This document shows, piece by piece, positions 12,480 through 24,532 of a stretch of 64,000 nucleotides of DNA. Under the pieces are notes generated by a model. That model had not been told where the DNA came from. It ran no database searches and saw only the letters and a program-made list of their open reading frames with translations. The stretch comes from Archivesica marissinica (lineage: Eukaryota > Mollusca > Bivalvia > Venerida > Vesicomyidae). Both the position numbers and the translations under genes were made by a program. The stretch covers positions 72,575,749 through 72,639,748 of the forward strand of contig CM026387.1 of NCBI GenBank assembly GCA_014843695.1, in the 5' to 3' direction. Numbering within the stretch: position 1 is the first letter of the stretch; the number at the start of each line of letters is the position of its first letter.

Positions 12480-12662
12480 TAATGTTGGTAGCACCTTGAA
12501 GGCACTGTGTCCGCCTCGCAATCGAGCTATTGTAGATTGGAACCCCACCACAACTCCTCAGGTATGACTCTAAGCCCACATTACCTATCCTCTCTCCCTC
12601 ATTGCGATGGATTCCACCAGGAAAGAGCGAGCAAATATTATATAAACTATTAATGTTTGGCG
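12480..12662 (+). mobile_element. SINE with family-B 3' domain and a different head (B-prime)
   Basis: A degenerate tRNA-like head (gttggtagcaccttgaaggc; degenerate B-box-like gattggaacccc) is followed by a 3' region shared with SINE-B: tctctccctcattgcgatgg then attccaccaggaa, ending in attatataaactat. The head differs from SINE-B, so this is either a related family or a strongly diverged copy. Confidence 0.6.
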
Positions 12663-12945
12663 TGGCATTTAAAAACTTACTTTCAAAGACATTTCTTTCC
12701 GTGTTCATTAGACATTTATCTTTCGTAAAAAGTAACATATTATGTTGACATTTTCAGAAATTATTTTTGAAACATTGCTATAGCTAGCTGGCATATATCA
12801 GCTTGACGTTTACTAATGATGTCCCAGTGGCATAGTTCGCGTGTCGCTGGCAATTGTCAATTAAAGTTATAGTCATGTTCAAAATGTTTACAATTTCCAA
12901 AAAGGTTGCTATCATACAATTGTATTCGTTATACAATCAGCATTT
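12663..12945. other. Unassigned AT-rich stretch
   Basis: Nothing recognised. Confidence 0.4.
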
Positions 12946-13182
12946 GTGGAAGTCCTGATAGCGCAGTGGATGAGCGTTCGCTTCAGGTGCGAAAGGTCCG
13001 GAGTTCGAGCCCCACTGCAGCCGTTACGATTGTGCCCTTAGGCAAGGCATTTAATTTCCACGTTGCCTCTTCTATCTCCCTCGTGGCGATGGATTCCATC
13101 AGGAATGAGGTCTCGAGAGTGATTAATATAAGTTGTAAGAACTTGTTTCGCAATCGAGCTAAAATAAATGTGTATAAACAAG
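12946..13182 (+). mobile_element. SINE-B (tRNA-derived), copy 1
   Basis: The tRNA-like head has an A-box-like gatagcgcagtggatgagcg, an anticodon-arm-like ttcgcttcaggtgcgaa (loop ttcaggt, anticodon position CAG) and a B-box-like gagttcgagcccc. The body contains cccttaggcaaggcattta, the block tggcgatggattccatcagg and gtctcgagagtgattaatat. It ends in ctaaaataaatgtgtataaa. Other copies lie at 19202, 31986, 56420 and 58681. Confidence 0.85.
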
Positions 13183-14160
13183 CATTGTAGTAATACAATC
13201 CATCCTGATTAATATTTAATCAACATGTAGTTGAACATTGCTAACAAAATAATTATAATCTTAGTTTGACTGGGTTAGTAGTTTTTCATTCGATCCTCTT
13301 CATAGCTCCGTAACAATGCAATTCATATCAATAGTGAGTGTACAGTATATTCCATATCTTGATTTTACATTAATTGTACATTTCGCTACTAAATAACACA
13401 TGCATACCCCCATTGGAGATTACGTGAAGAAAAGAACCAGGCATTAAACAGAAAAAGGCATGATCTAATCAAAACATAATTTCAAGTTCTGTGCGTTACA
13501 TTAGTATAGCTCAGAACGTATATGTCTTAACAATAATTGGCACAACAATGTGTGTGTGAATTATTGGTGCATATAAAGATGAGCACATGACCATGACTTG
13601 GTCATGTGATATGGTTCGATTGATCGTCAGTTCTACGTTGGCTTAGATCGTTTCGCAAGCAATTTCGGTATTCAAATTCGAATTATTACGGGAATGAGAT
13701 CTATGTACGGGTTTCCATATTGATATAAATGTTAAAATCGAATTGAATTCAGATTCGTTATCGTTATGAGTACCATGCAGTATATCGTAAAACCGAGTAC
13801 GAATATGTTATCGCTTGGAAAATATTATTTTAATCTATAAACAATAAATACTATGTTATTAGTAAATATATGAAATTTCCCTGAGGTACATTGGATACAG
13901 TTTTCCATTGTTAGTAAACTATATGAAACATCCCTGAGGTACATTGGATACAGTTATCCAGATTTTATTTAAATTATCATTAATGATTTTTTATCTTTGA
14001 TTTTTACCCTGGTCCTGCGTATCTCGGTCTGCGCCGAGGCAATGTGTCATGTATTCGACTACATGTACGTAGTACAGTCAATGATATTTGAAACCATGTG
14101 TTTAGTACTTGTAATTAACCTCGTTATTACAGTGAATATACGATCGCAAGTCTTGCCCAT
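13183..14160. other. Unassigned stretch with one local duplication
   Basis: Mostly AT-rich and unassigned. At about 13853-13960 a roughly 57-bp segment ending in ccctgaggtacattggatac is duplicated in tandem. No credible gene. Confidence 0.5.
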
Positions 14161-14227
14161 TGCAAACAGAGCTTGAGTTTTTGTGTATGTTGTTTAGTAA
14201 AGATATAGCAAGTCACGTCATGCATTT

Positions 14228-14482
<255 letters not shown>

Positions 14483-14659
14483 CATACTAGTACAAACCAA
14501 TGAGTGGAAATTTGAAAGAATCTTTGGCAGAATTCTTGATCGATGAATGGAACAGTCAAACCATGTACTGATAGCAGTACGACATATCATGTTTGCACCA
14601 TCGGTTTAAATGTTAAATGTATTTAATGAAGACAGTTATATAATGCAACGTCGAGACGT

Positions 14660-15300
14660 ACCACAATTGGTATGTATGGTGGCGAAGCCGATCAAACAAT
14701 CATCTGGCATGCACTTAATGCAGCTTCTCAAGAGCTCCACCCTAATGTCATCAAGTTCAAGTTCGCTTTCCAAACACTGATATTAGCTTTCGCCGCTTGT
14801 GGACAGGGGTACATGTAGAGTACAATAGTAATGTCTATTTCTCACTGGAACGAACTGCATCAAACACACGTTACATCAACGTCACTGTCACTGGTTCAAA
14901 CCTGTGTGAGTCAGCATGTGCTGGTCTTATCGGCGCCATTCATTTACATGATGTGATAGTACTTCCAGGTTTAAGAGTAGTTGAAATGTTAGTGTTTTCG
15001 TGCTACTTCATAATGATGTTATCTTCCGCAGTGCAATGGCATCACTCGGGAGAAGTCTCCACACTATCCAACAGAAGAGCTGTTCATATGCTATCAGCAA
15101 ACAGTTTGCATATTATATACCTTTAATGCAAGATCGAAACTGTTCAATCCCCTTCATACTTACAATGTTAGTGAGCCTGGAACCATCGTGTTCCACCCTG
15201 CCAATATCCCACCAAGTAATGATGCCTTAAGAACAAGGTACAACACACAACTACCCGGCATACCACACTCGGAGTTGCATATATCAGGAAGAGGACACTA
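14660..15300 (+). pseudogene. Possible decayed coding remnant, family unknown
   Basis: A moderately GC-rich stretch with codon-like composition. The open frame at 14797-15126 follows other short frames, and a different frame at about 14655-14810 reads smoothly up to a stop. No single frame covers the region and I recognise no domain. It could be an old transposon or gene fragment, or chance. Reported only because composition differs from its neighbours. Confidence 0.2.
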
Positions 15301-15635
15301 AATATTCACACAGGCATGGGAGAATCGTAGCAGCTATACGTGAGATCGAAATTGAGTGGCTGGACTTATGTGTAGCCAGCATCATCTGTTATTGAAATGA
15401 CATGCTGTGGCTGCACAATTGAGTGCAACTCTAATCGTTACACATGCCAGAAAAACGGATTGAAATGTGCAAGGATTTGCGCTTGTTAAACAGCTTAGAG
15501 TTCTCCTAACGTGCTCTAAGCCACATCTGACTTGTTTGTCCAAAGTTTAAATAAGATAGCGATTTGTGAATAAAGGTCCACGATAAGGAATCGTATGCTT
15601 TTACATAATCTTAATAATAAACAATAAACAGGATC

Positions 15636-15960
15636 TGAACTGGAAATCACTGCAGGACGGACGGCGGGATGTTCGCCTCAAAATGCTCTTAAAACATAGA
15701 AAACAACTTAGTCGTAATCGACAAGACAACATATGTATTACCACCTATTATACTCTCACGTCACACGCAACCTTCCAGATTCCAAGAACTGTACTACTCC
15801 AATACTTCAATCCTTCTTCCCACGCACAATCAGGGAAAGGAACACGCTGCCACAAGACACCATGTCAGTTGGCGCAGTTGATGCTTTCAAAGCTCAACAT
15901 TTCTGTTTTCTTTATTTTGCAGGAGCTATGCGTAATTGATTTACCTCTAAGTTCAATAAA
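15636..15960 (+). pseudogene. 3' fragment of a non-LTR retrotransposon ORF2
   Basis: In one frame the translation reads SLQDGRRDVRLKMLLKH and, after a frameshift, SFFPRTIRERNTLPQDTM followed by VDAFKA. This arrangement is familiar from the C-terminal end of many LINE reverse-transcriptase proteins (W-ESLQ-RR...; FFPRTIR-WN-LP; DAFK). The frameshift near 15790 and the missing Trp show that it is decayed. No 5' part is visible next to it. Confidence 0.55.
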
Positions 15961-16029
15961 ACGGGTTTCAAGAAGTTGATATATTTTGCAAACTGAATTC
16001 CGAATTGTACACTGGCATGGCATATTGTT

Positions 16030-16290
16030 TTTTATGCCAGCGAAAAAGCCACCGAAGAATATCTTCTTCGATGGTATATAGTCTTCGCACTGTTTGAGTC
16101 AATGTTTCCAGTCCGGGCTGTAACTTCTTCCTCTAGATTTCAAAACTAATGTTCAACAAATGTTCACCATATAGAGGTGATATATCGTGCACATGACACA
16201 GTAGCTTCAAAGTCAAGGTCACACTTTTTTAAAAGTTTTACTATGAAATATAGGAACACTATTTCCCGTCCGGGTTGTAACTTCTTCTCT
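16030..16290. repeat. Old dispersed-repeat remnant
   Basis: Two related sentences (ccagtccgggctgtaacttc and cccgtccgggttgtaacttc) and agtcaaggtcacact resemble an old interspersed repeat. A similar aaggtcaaggtcac motif occurs near 28060. Ends cannot be defined and there is no coding capacity. The rest of 15960-17068 holds nothing recognised. Confidence 0.35.
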
Positions 16291-17068
16291 ATTATTAATG
16301 TAAAAGAACTGCGGATAACTTTGATTTATTCCGGTTTCAATGCTTAATTTTGATAGTCGTAGCAAACACTAGCTGTAAACAATGCTATTCCGATAGTTGT
16401 CTTTAGCACTCCGTCAAAACGTCTTACTTTGCTTCGACATATGGCTAATCATAATCATGTCACGGCGCATGCATACGAAGAAGAATGCTTTATTATTAAA
16501 GACTTAAACATTACCGTTTCTCAATATATATAGTACAATATTATGACATATGCAATCATGATGAAGATGGACAAATGATGTAATGATTATGGACATACAT
16601 GGAAAAATAATGACAATGTCATGATGGATTTTAGAATATGCAAAACATGATCATGACTGTATTAAGAGTGTAGGGAGTATTCAACTGGTAACTCATATAT
16701 CCTAAACAAGTGAATTACGAAGGGATAAAGCTTTATGAATATATTTACTAAAGTTAACGGCGCCTGTCATGTCACTGTTTAAACTTATTGAACTCGTGAC
16801 AAACCGTTATGCCTTACTTTGCTGGATAGCGTATCAGATCATGTTCTCTAAATTTAGATTATTGCTATACTGCATGTCTTTTTTTCAGTACATACCAAAC
16901 ATGTCCATTCTTACAGCTATCCGAAAGGTTCGGTGCATTCATCACTTACTGTAATATGTCTTGTTTTCTTTCATCTATCTTTCTATCTATTCTATTTACG
17001 TATTCGGTGTCATTCAAATGAGAGTTATTGTGTTTCCACACTCCTTTTCCGTGCTTAACCTAATTGAA

Positions 17069-17309
17069 TTAACCCTTTCAACACCACATACCTCTAAATA
17101 GGCTTACAACAAGTGTAGATACAGATGAGCCGGCTCGTGACGAGCCGTCTCATCAGGATCTGCACTTTTTGCCAGTAATATTATTATTTTTAGACAAAAT
17201 TACCCATTTTGATAAATGAACTGGTCAAAATGTAATTTTATTATTAATTTATTGATCTAAAAATATCATGTACCAGTCCATGTCAGTTACTTGGTGTTGA
17301 ATGGGTTAA
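17069..17309 (+). mobile_element. piggyBac-type MITE, copy 2
   Basis: TTAA at both ends (17069-17072 and 17306-17309) encloses a 233-bp element. It begins ccctttcaacaccac and ends tggtgttgaatggg, giving inverted termini of about 14 bp. The internal near-palindrome gatgagccggctcgtgacga / gccgtctcatc matches the other copies. Non-autonomous. Confidence 0.85.
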
Positions 17310-18660
17310 GTTATTATTTTACATGATTATCGGTATGACATGGAATCACATAATACTACTTGCCTACCAATATCGAACATGTTATTGCTTTATAGAACTG
17401 TAAATAGCAAAGCACAAACATTGATACAACTTGATCAATAATTAGCAAATGGGTCGGACCTCAATCCCAACTGCACGGCTATATTATGGATATACGGAGG
17501 GTGACTTGTTGTTGTCAAGTAGAACATGAAAAACGATCTTTTTTATAGATGGGACTATAAACCGAAATATCTTGTATCGGTGTTATATACCAGGCATGTA
17601 AAATAACCAGGAATACTTCTGGAATTAGAGCAATTTCTGTATATTGCATCATCTTTCAAAATATAAAATTACCACAATACTTCTGGAAACGTACAGTACC
17701 GTAGCCAGATGCAAATTTCAATCGAGGCAATCTAGCGTTGGGGGGTGGGGTCCGGGGGCATGTACCCCCTTAAAATTGTTGGGGTATAGAAGCGATTTCT
17801 TGCGTTTTCTGAATTAATGAGATTAGACGTATAATGCTGTCCTGACCATTCAGCTCTCTAGCAGTCAACATTTTATACAGCAAAGGGATTATTTTTTATT
17901 TATTTAATTTTTAATTAATATGTTTTGCTTTGGAAAGTTTAACCCAGGCAGCTGCCTCGGTGTGCCTCAGTGTGGCTACGAGCCTGGTATCGCTCCGATT
18001 AACCAGGGGTCGACAATAAATAAATGTATCAAAGAAGAATGATGTTTTATCATACAAATATCTGCTCGTTTTATTCCATCTCGTGTACTTTCGCCGACAT
18101 TTTACTGACAAATATTTGTATTCAAAAGTAATTGAAAACCGACTAATGAATGGTATGTGTTGGCAACAGAGCACAGCAGTTAATTCCATCGCGAATATAC
18201 CGTGCAAACTGCCTTATTCAAGAATATTAAATCTCAATGAAAGAAAGAAAAAATGATTTACGAATATTGTCAATTGAAATATTGTGGCTCTTATGGGGAT
18301 ACTGTGAAGGAACGTGGCGAATAGACGACTCTCAGCGGTACGAATTGACGATATCATTTTTGCCCGTCATTGAATGTTCTACAACAGCATAGTGATTAGA
18401 CTGTATAGTTTATTCCCACATGTCACGAATAATCTGATTAATTTCATACGTTTGATCGAACTTATAATCTATGTACAATGCATTTTGCAACCCATTATCT
18501 AAGCCTGTCTATGCTTTGCATTTCTAATCCGATACCACCGCTCTTTGCCATTGCATACATGTATGTATTCACGCAAACGACGAGCAATATGGACGAGCAG
18601 TTGAAACATGTATACACCACCGTCGATTATTCGTGATTGTCGGATATTGTAGAGTTGATG
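17310..18660. other. Unassigned unique stretch
   Basis: No gene or clear repeat recognised. A G-rich patch with gggggtggggtccgggggca lies at about 17739-17770. Confidence 0.4.
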
Positions 18661-18893
18661 TAGGTATATCGCTGTACTGTAGAGTGGATTGTGTGTTTAT
18701 TGTGGTATTGTATAATGTGTCTGGGTATATCGCGGTATTGTATAATGTGTGCGGGTATATCGCGGTATTGTATAATGTGTGCGGGTATATCGTGGTATTG
18801 TATAATGTGTCTGGGTATATCGCGGTATTGTATAATGTGTGCGGGTATATCGCGGTATTGTATAATGTGTGCGGGTATATCGCGGTATTGCTG
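18661..18893. repeat. 30-bp minisatellite
   Basis: About eight units of 30 bp: gtatatcgcggtattgtata then atgtgtgcgg, with ctgg/gcgg variants. The unit is a multiple of three, so open frames appear on both strands. Confidence 0.95.
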
Positions 18894-19201
18894 AGTAGAT
18901 GTAGTCATATCAAGAATTAGTCTACTTTCACCGATGCTTTCAATCTCTATATTGGCGGCATCATCCTTATTCGCTGACGAAGGTCCTCATCGTTGTTTGG
19001 TTCTTCGTCAACCGGTCGTATTTGTACCTCCGGGGTTGTTTTGGGAAGTGCTTCAAATCACTCATAGATCCAGGATAAACACGATAGTACTGGGTCGGTT
19101 AAACGATCACACTGCATTTAGATGATTGGCCGATTCCCATTTCAACGACGGTGACCCACATCGATGACTACGCTACAACATTGTTAACGTGGAGCGTGCT
19201 T

Positions 19202-19431
19202 GTGGACATCGTGGTAGCGTAGTGGTAGCGCATTCACTTCAGGTGCGAAATACCTGGAGTTCGAGTCCCACTGGAGCCGTTACGATTAGGCAAGGCATTT
19301 AAAGTCCACGTTACATCTTCTCTCTCCCTCGTGGCGATGGATTCCATCAGGAATGATGTCTCGAGAGTGATTAATATAAGTTGTAAGACATTGTTTCGCA
19401 ATCGAGCTAAACTAAATTTGTATACACTAAC
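19202..19431 (+). mobile_element. SINE-B, copy 2
   Basis: The head has gtggtagcgtagtggtagcg, cttcaggtgcgaaatacctg and the B-box-like gagttcgagtccc. The body carries aggcaaggcatttaaa and tggcgatggattccatcagg, and ends in ctaaactaaatttgtataca. It is about 10% diverged from copy 1 by eye. Confidence 0.85.
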
Positions 19432-20430
19432 GTGGAGCGTGCTTAGTTACGCCAATGCACATATCAAGCTGAGAATAGATACACACGATACATGCGTGCA
19501 CATCTTTAATACTATTGTTTCAACAGAGATAATGAGGAATTCAGAGAAACTGGTTGTCTTTCATTATTCTAGAGATATAAAATTACACGTAAAATGATTA
19601 CCATTAGCATACTGTCAGTTTGTTCATGTTATCCGTTATCCTATAATGAACTATGCCGTCTATGTTCACTGGTTCTCCTGGATAGCAATGGCTTATATGG
19701 ATATACATACACACGCTCATAAGTGCTTCACTAACATCCGTCGCTAGGAACCGAGATTATTGTTGTAGGCTGTGTCTCTGTATGTGTGTATGTGTGCGTA
19801 CTGATTAACTAAAACAAGTTATAGATGGGTTACTAGCATGATGCAGCTGTATGGATATATAGAAGGTTAGTCGAGGAGGAAGTGATTAGATATTTGGATA
19901 AATCGGTTAATATAATTATGGTGTCTGGGACGCCAGCGGAGTGTGCTTCACACTGACTATATACTAGTACCTATGTAAAATATGTTCTTGTGTCAAATAC
20001 AAGCGCGGGGTGTACATCTCTGCGAGTGTTTATCCGTTAGTTTATATTTTCAATCACTTGCACACGATATGTTCGCATCAGTTTGTGATTACTTAAGCGA
20101 GCGAAAGAACGTTTTCATATAAAAACATAAATCATATATATATATATATATATATAACATAGAATGCATGCGCATAAGTGATAGTCTGTAACACCATGCT
20201 TGTGTTGAAAATTGGAATACTTCTATCGAGACAGATGTATTGAGTATTAACCAATGGTCAATGGCGGAACTGTACTATAATGCTCCATAGCAACATTAAT
20301 TGCAAACAAGTGTGTATAAGTACTCGATTTTAAAACACACACACACTATCAAATATAAACCGTTATTTATTCAGAGATGCTGGTGAACTGGTTTGCATAG
20401 AATGGAGTAAATCATGCTAATGAGGCAGCC
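19432..20430. other. Region upstream of the globin gene
   Basis: No other gene is seen. It contains a (TA)n tract at about 20132-20155 and (CA)n at 20334-20346. No confident TATA box or initiator can be named. Just before the globin start there are two short upstream ATG frames (ATG GAG TAA at 20402, and ATGs at 20414 and 20420 in a frame overlapping the CDS). These matter only if the 5' UTR covers them. Confidence 0.4.
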
Positions 20431-20633
20431 ATGGGATGTGACACGAGTAAAGCTGAATGTAAAGAGGATGTGGATTTCCAGGACAATGGTGATGAATTTA
20501 CGGAAAACCAAATAGATTCCATCAAAAGTACCTGGCCTCTGTTGTCACGAAACAAGATGACAACAGGCTCGGAATTATTCCGATTGATATTTTTGACAGA
20601 ACCAAAGATAAAACTGCTGTTTATGGAACGGAG
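20431..20633 (+). CDS. Globin (globin X/neuroglobin-like), exon 1
   Basis: Encodes residues 1-67 and two bases of codon 68 of a 188-aa globin, a heme protein that binds O2 or other small ligands. The protein starts MGCDTSK, a good N-myristoylation motif (Gly2, Ser6, Lys7) with Cys3 available for palmitoylation, as known for membrane-attached globin X. A pre-A extension of about 23 residues precedes helix A (FTENQIDSIKSTW, Trp35 at A12). Helices B and C follow, with Phe50 at B10 and Phe64 at CD1. The start is favoured by a strong Kozak context (gcagccATGG). The exon ends AG|GTAAAT at 20633/20634; joining to 30160 restores the frame exactly. The canonical B12.2 intron is absent. Intron and exon calls rest on sequence only, without transcripts. 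Confidence 0.9.
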
Positions 20634-21022
20634 GTAAATATGTTAACTATTGCTAATGGAACGGAGGTAAATATCTTAGTGATTGCTTATGAAACGGAGG
20701 TATATCTATCTATCTATCTTGCTTTAATGTCGAATCCCTCGCGGGGAGGTAAATATCTTAGCGATTGCTTATGGAACGGAGGTAATATCTTAGTGATTGC
20801 TTATGGAACGGAGGTCTATCTATCTATCTATCTTGCTTTAATGTCGAATCCCTCGCGGGGAGGTAAATATCTTAGCGATTGCTTATGGAACGGAGGTAAT
20901 ATCTTAGTGATTGCTTATGGAACGGAGGTCTATCTATATATCTTCCTTTACTGTCGAACCCCTCGCGGGGAGGTAAATATCTTAGAGATCGCTTATGGAA
21001 CGGAGGTAAATATTTTAGCTAT
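20622..21022 (+). repeat. Tandem array duplicating the globin exon-1 end and splice donor
   Basis: The last bases of exon 1 plus the donor (atggaacggaggtaaatat) are repeated at least seven more times inside the intron: acggaggta or acggaggtc near 20661, 20693, 20776, 20809, 20889, 20922 and 20999. Three of these repeats are separated by a block with (TATC)n and ctttaatgtcgaatccctcg then cggggaggtaaat, related to the SINE-E tail at 52878. Each copy therefore carries a donor-like AG|GTAAAT or close variant. The longer unit (about 113 bp) recurs twice nearly intact and once in diverged form. Confidence 0.88.
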
Positions 21023-21149
21023 TGCTCTAAAGTTTAAATTGTCAATATAAGCATGCCCCAGCTGTCTGGCAATACATGTACTAATGTTGACTTACAGTAA
21101 TACTAATATATACGATTTCATAGTTCGATAAAGCGCAATTGAATTGTGG

Positions 21150-21800
21150 AGTTATTGAACATATATTGGAGGATTTCAGAAAGGTTGCACAAACTGAACT
21201 ATATCATATATTGGAGGATTTCAGAAAGGTTACACAAACTGAACTATATCATATATTGGAGGATTTCAGAAAGGTTGCACAAACTGAACTATATCATATA
21301 TTGGAGGATTTCAGAAAGGTTACACAAACTGAACTATATCATATATTGGAGGATTTCAGAAAGGTTGCACAAACTGAACTATATCATATATTGGAGGATT
21401 TCAGAAAGGTTACACAAACTGAACTATATCATATATTGGAGGATTTCAGAAAGGTTACACAAACTGAACTATATCATATATTGGAGGATTTCAGAAAGGT
21501 TGCACAAACTGAACTATATCATATATTGGAGGATTTCAGAAAGGTTACACAAACTGAACTATATCATATATTGGAGGATTTCAGAAAGGTTGCACAAACT
21601 GAACTATATCATATATTGGAGGATTTCAGAAAGGTTGCACAAACTGAACTATATCATATATTGGAGGATTTCAGAAAGGTTGCACAAACTGAACTATATC
21701 ATATATTGGAGGATTTCAGAAAGGTTACACAAACTGAACTATATCATATATTGGAGGATTTCAGAAAGGTTACACAATCTGAACTATATCATATAATCAT
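21150..21800. repeat. 45-bp minisatellite in the globin intron
   Basis: Fourteen units of 45 bp: catatattggaggatttcag, then aaaggttgcacaaactgaac and tatat. Two unit types differ at one base (gttgcac / gttacac) and are interspersed. The 45-bp length keeps a 233-codon frame open (15-aa repeat HILEDFRKVAQTELY), which I regard as an artefact of the repeat. Confidence 0.95.
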
Positions 21801-22032
21801 ATATTGGACCCGATTATCCGATACATCCACCCAGTCTTAATGACAAGGGAGTATCCACCATGGTGTGTTGTCATGCTTTAACAAATATTGAAACATATAT
21901 TGATTGATTGATTGATTGTGTAGACTTGACACGCATTCGTCAACACAATTAAACAGTTACGACAATGAAATATTTTTGATACCGTCAATTTTGTTTGTTT
22001 GTTGTCGTGTTTGGGCTTAAAGCTTCACCAAG

Positions 22033-22150
22033 AGCTTGGGTAATATGGCGACCCTCCAGGTGATGCACGGATTCCCGACCTTCCGAGCAGCAGTGCAGGC
22101 ACGGACGGGCACCAGGGTAGAACCACTGACTGACATTCCGCAAGTCACCT
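22033..22150 (-). mobile_element. SINE-C fragment (antisense), copy 1
   Basis: Carries the antisense of the SINE-C central block (gggcaccagggtagaaccac, then gacattccgcaag) and part of its 3' region (gcagtgcaggcacggacggg). The tRNA-like head is not recognisable here, so it is 5' truncated or diverged. Confidence 0.55.
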
Positions 22151-22269
22151 ATATAGATTCCTCACTTGACATAATTCGACTGTCGATTTTAATTATAACA
22201 TTGAGTAGTTTGAACAGGAAGCACACTGTACAGTTCAATGTAGATGCTTCTATACTGCTGTACATATAG

Positions 22270-23310
22270 TTCCGAGGTTATATTGTCGAACTATTGACAT
22301 ATGGTCTTACAATTGATATGTTAACATTGATTCTATGTGTGTTAACATGTGTATGTGATTGTGGCGTGTCTTAGAGTAAAGGACATAGGCTTTAATATAA
22401 TGTTACATTTACAAGCATACATACAAGAAAATACACGGAAAGATATTCGAAACGTATACTGTGTAGATTATTCATCGATGCAGTATACAATTCAGTCGAA
22501 CAAATCAAATGGGTTGGGCTACAAGTTATGACAACATTATTTACAGACCCCACATAATTTCAAACTAAATTAACAATGTTGGATGAACAATTTCTGTTAT
22601 GTATCATTTGAATATCAACATAACAAACACAATTAAATAATGTCTATGTCTTTGCTTCGGTTTACCTGTTGATATATCTGGAGACGATTCGTTTTATAGC
22701 ATAAGTATATCGATGGAGACCGCCGTTTGAAGAGTACTGCAAACACCCGATGGAATTCGGCGTGAATATAACAACACTCCTATGATTAATATGATTCATA
22801 AATCGAATTAATGCAGCACATAAATGCTGACCCAGAATAGATCCCCATGATGTAAATCTATTTTTAAAATATATAACGCATATATTTTTATACGCACATA
22901 CTGAGTACATGGGGTCCCGAAACATCAGACATAATGTCGGCTGAAAGGTGGGTGGTCTCTCCATCACAACAGACTGACATCAGTTATATTCAGAAAATGG
23001 GTAGATATATAGAGATATATCACTCACGAGTATCCTGCTTTTATACACTGACACTATATACTCACATTGTGTCTCGCGTTGACTCCATGTGTTAATTAGG
23101 CTTTGCACGCTGTCTACGCGCGAACCAATTTATGTACACAACGAGTTATTTATAGAGTCGGGTAACCCTTTCCTCCATAGATATTTAGGTTAATATACTA
23201 TTATATCTCCATACAAACGACAGCCATTTAGCTATCATGCAGTGGATACGTAGTCATCATATCTATCCCACCTCTATAGATATTACTGGGATTACATGAG
23301 ATTCTGGCCT
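22270..23310. other. Unassigned intronic stretch
   Basis: AT-rich; no gene or clear repeat recognised. Confidence 0.4.
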
Positions 23311-23577
23311 TTGTTATGAGCATTGGTTTGGCTACTACCTTGTCAATGTATGTCGTATTGGTAATGGTGTCAAGAGGTGCTTCTATGAGGGAAAGGGTTT
23401 ATTATGAGCATTGGTTTGGCTACTACCTTGTCTATTTATGTCGTATTGGTAATGACGTCAAGAGGTGCTTCTATGAGGGAAATGGTTTATTATGAGCATT
23501 GGTTTGGCTACTACCTTGTCTATGTATGTCGTATTGGTAATGACGTCAAGAGGTGCTTCTATGGTAAAGGGTTAATT
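23311..23577. repeat. 88-bp direct repeat, three copies
   Basis: Three consecutive units of 88-89 bp starting ttatgagcattggtttggct, with ttgtctatgtatgtcgtatt and gacgtcaagaggtgcttcta. They begin near 23313, 23402 and 23490. Confidence 0.9.
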
Positions 23578-23813
23578 TGAAATAAACAAATGGTTAATAA
23601 GCATGGTTTATCGGTTATATTTAATTTAGTGGTCATAGATTGATACAACGTTGTCCATCGGTTCTTGGATAATTATTCTAGGTATCCGTTATGTACAATT
23701 AAAAGCAGCTAGAGCCTTTAAGCTTCATGAACAATATGTCATAGTTGTTATGACAATACAGGGACAAAGATAATTAGTTTATAATATGTACACATGTATA
23801 ATAATATAATGAC

Positions 23814-23997
23814 ATCAAAAAGGAATCTGTGCACTTACCTCATAGGTAAATTTTAAATCCGTTTAGAAAATATATAGGCAAATTTGGTATCAAAATGTGC
23901 GATATATTGGGTATTACACTCATGATAGTAAAATCCATAATTCTAAAATTTGCAACGAAAATGTTGCAATAGAAAAGTGCATAGTTTTTGTTATGGT
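23814..23997 (+). repeat. Dispersed repeat R, copy in the globin intron
   Basis: About 185 bp sharing gtttagaaaatatataggca, aatttggtatcaaaa and atttgcaacgaaaat with the complement of 30630-30836. No coding capacity and no clear terminal repeats. Confidence 0.7.
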
Positions 23998-24351
23998 GTT
24001 AGTATAATGTATGTACGCTATATCAGGAATGGAAAACTAAGAGAAAGGTGATGCACCAAAACGTCGTGAAGAGCTCGCCCCACTCCATTCATACAGTTAT
24101 AAATACAGTATGTCTTCACAAAGGAACATAGGTGCCACCAACTTATAAATATCAGAATGCTCTTTCTAGTCGGACGTTGAATCTGTTCCGCATCCTCATA
24201 CATGACTTCAATCAGGAAGACACTCTCACATCTTACATCCAGTGTGATGTTGGACTCCAAGTTGGTTTTGTTTGTTTTGGAGTTGTTAGGTTGCTCTGAC
24301 AGCTTACTGTATATAACGATTCTCCAGCTATTATTGATGGTGGATAATCTC

Positions 24352-24532
24352 GTATGCCCATCCGAGCACGAATTACAACCTGGTAGAACCACCGACCTTC
24401 CGTAGGCAGTTGGATGGCGTCCTTACATGGACTAATTCGATACCATCATTAGGGATTCGAACATACAGCGGTGATGGACAGGTGATTTGAAGTTAACGAC
24501 CTTAATTACTCGGCCACGGAAGCTTCTTCACC
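24352..24532 (-). mobile_element. SINE-C (tRNA-Leu/Ser-like head), antisense copy 2
   Basis: The complement reads ccgtggccgagtaattaagg, then cgttaacttcaaatcacctg, a class-II-like variable region and gttcgaatccc (B box). It resembles a Leu/Ser tRNA head. The central block cggaaggtcggtggttctac follows. Sense copies are at 41901 and 58930. Confidence 0.7.

Noticed and set aside
21139..21840. 233-codon frame of 15-aa repeats (HILEDFRKVAQTELY) as an exon of the globin or another gene
   Set aside because: 45-bp period, two overlapping frames open, no splice need: the globin is complete without it.
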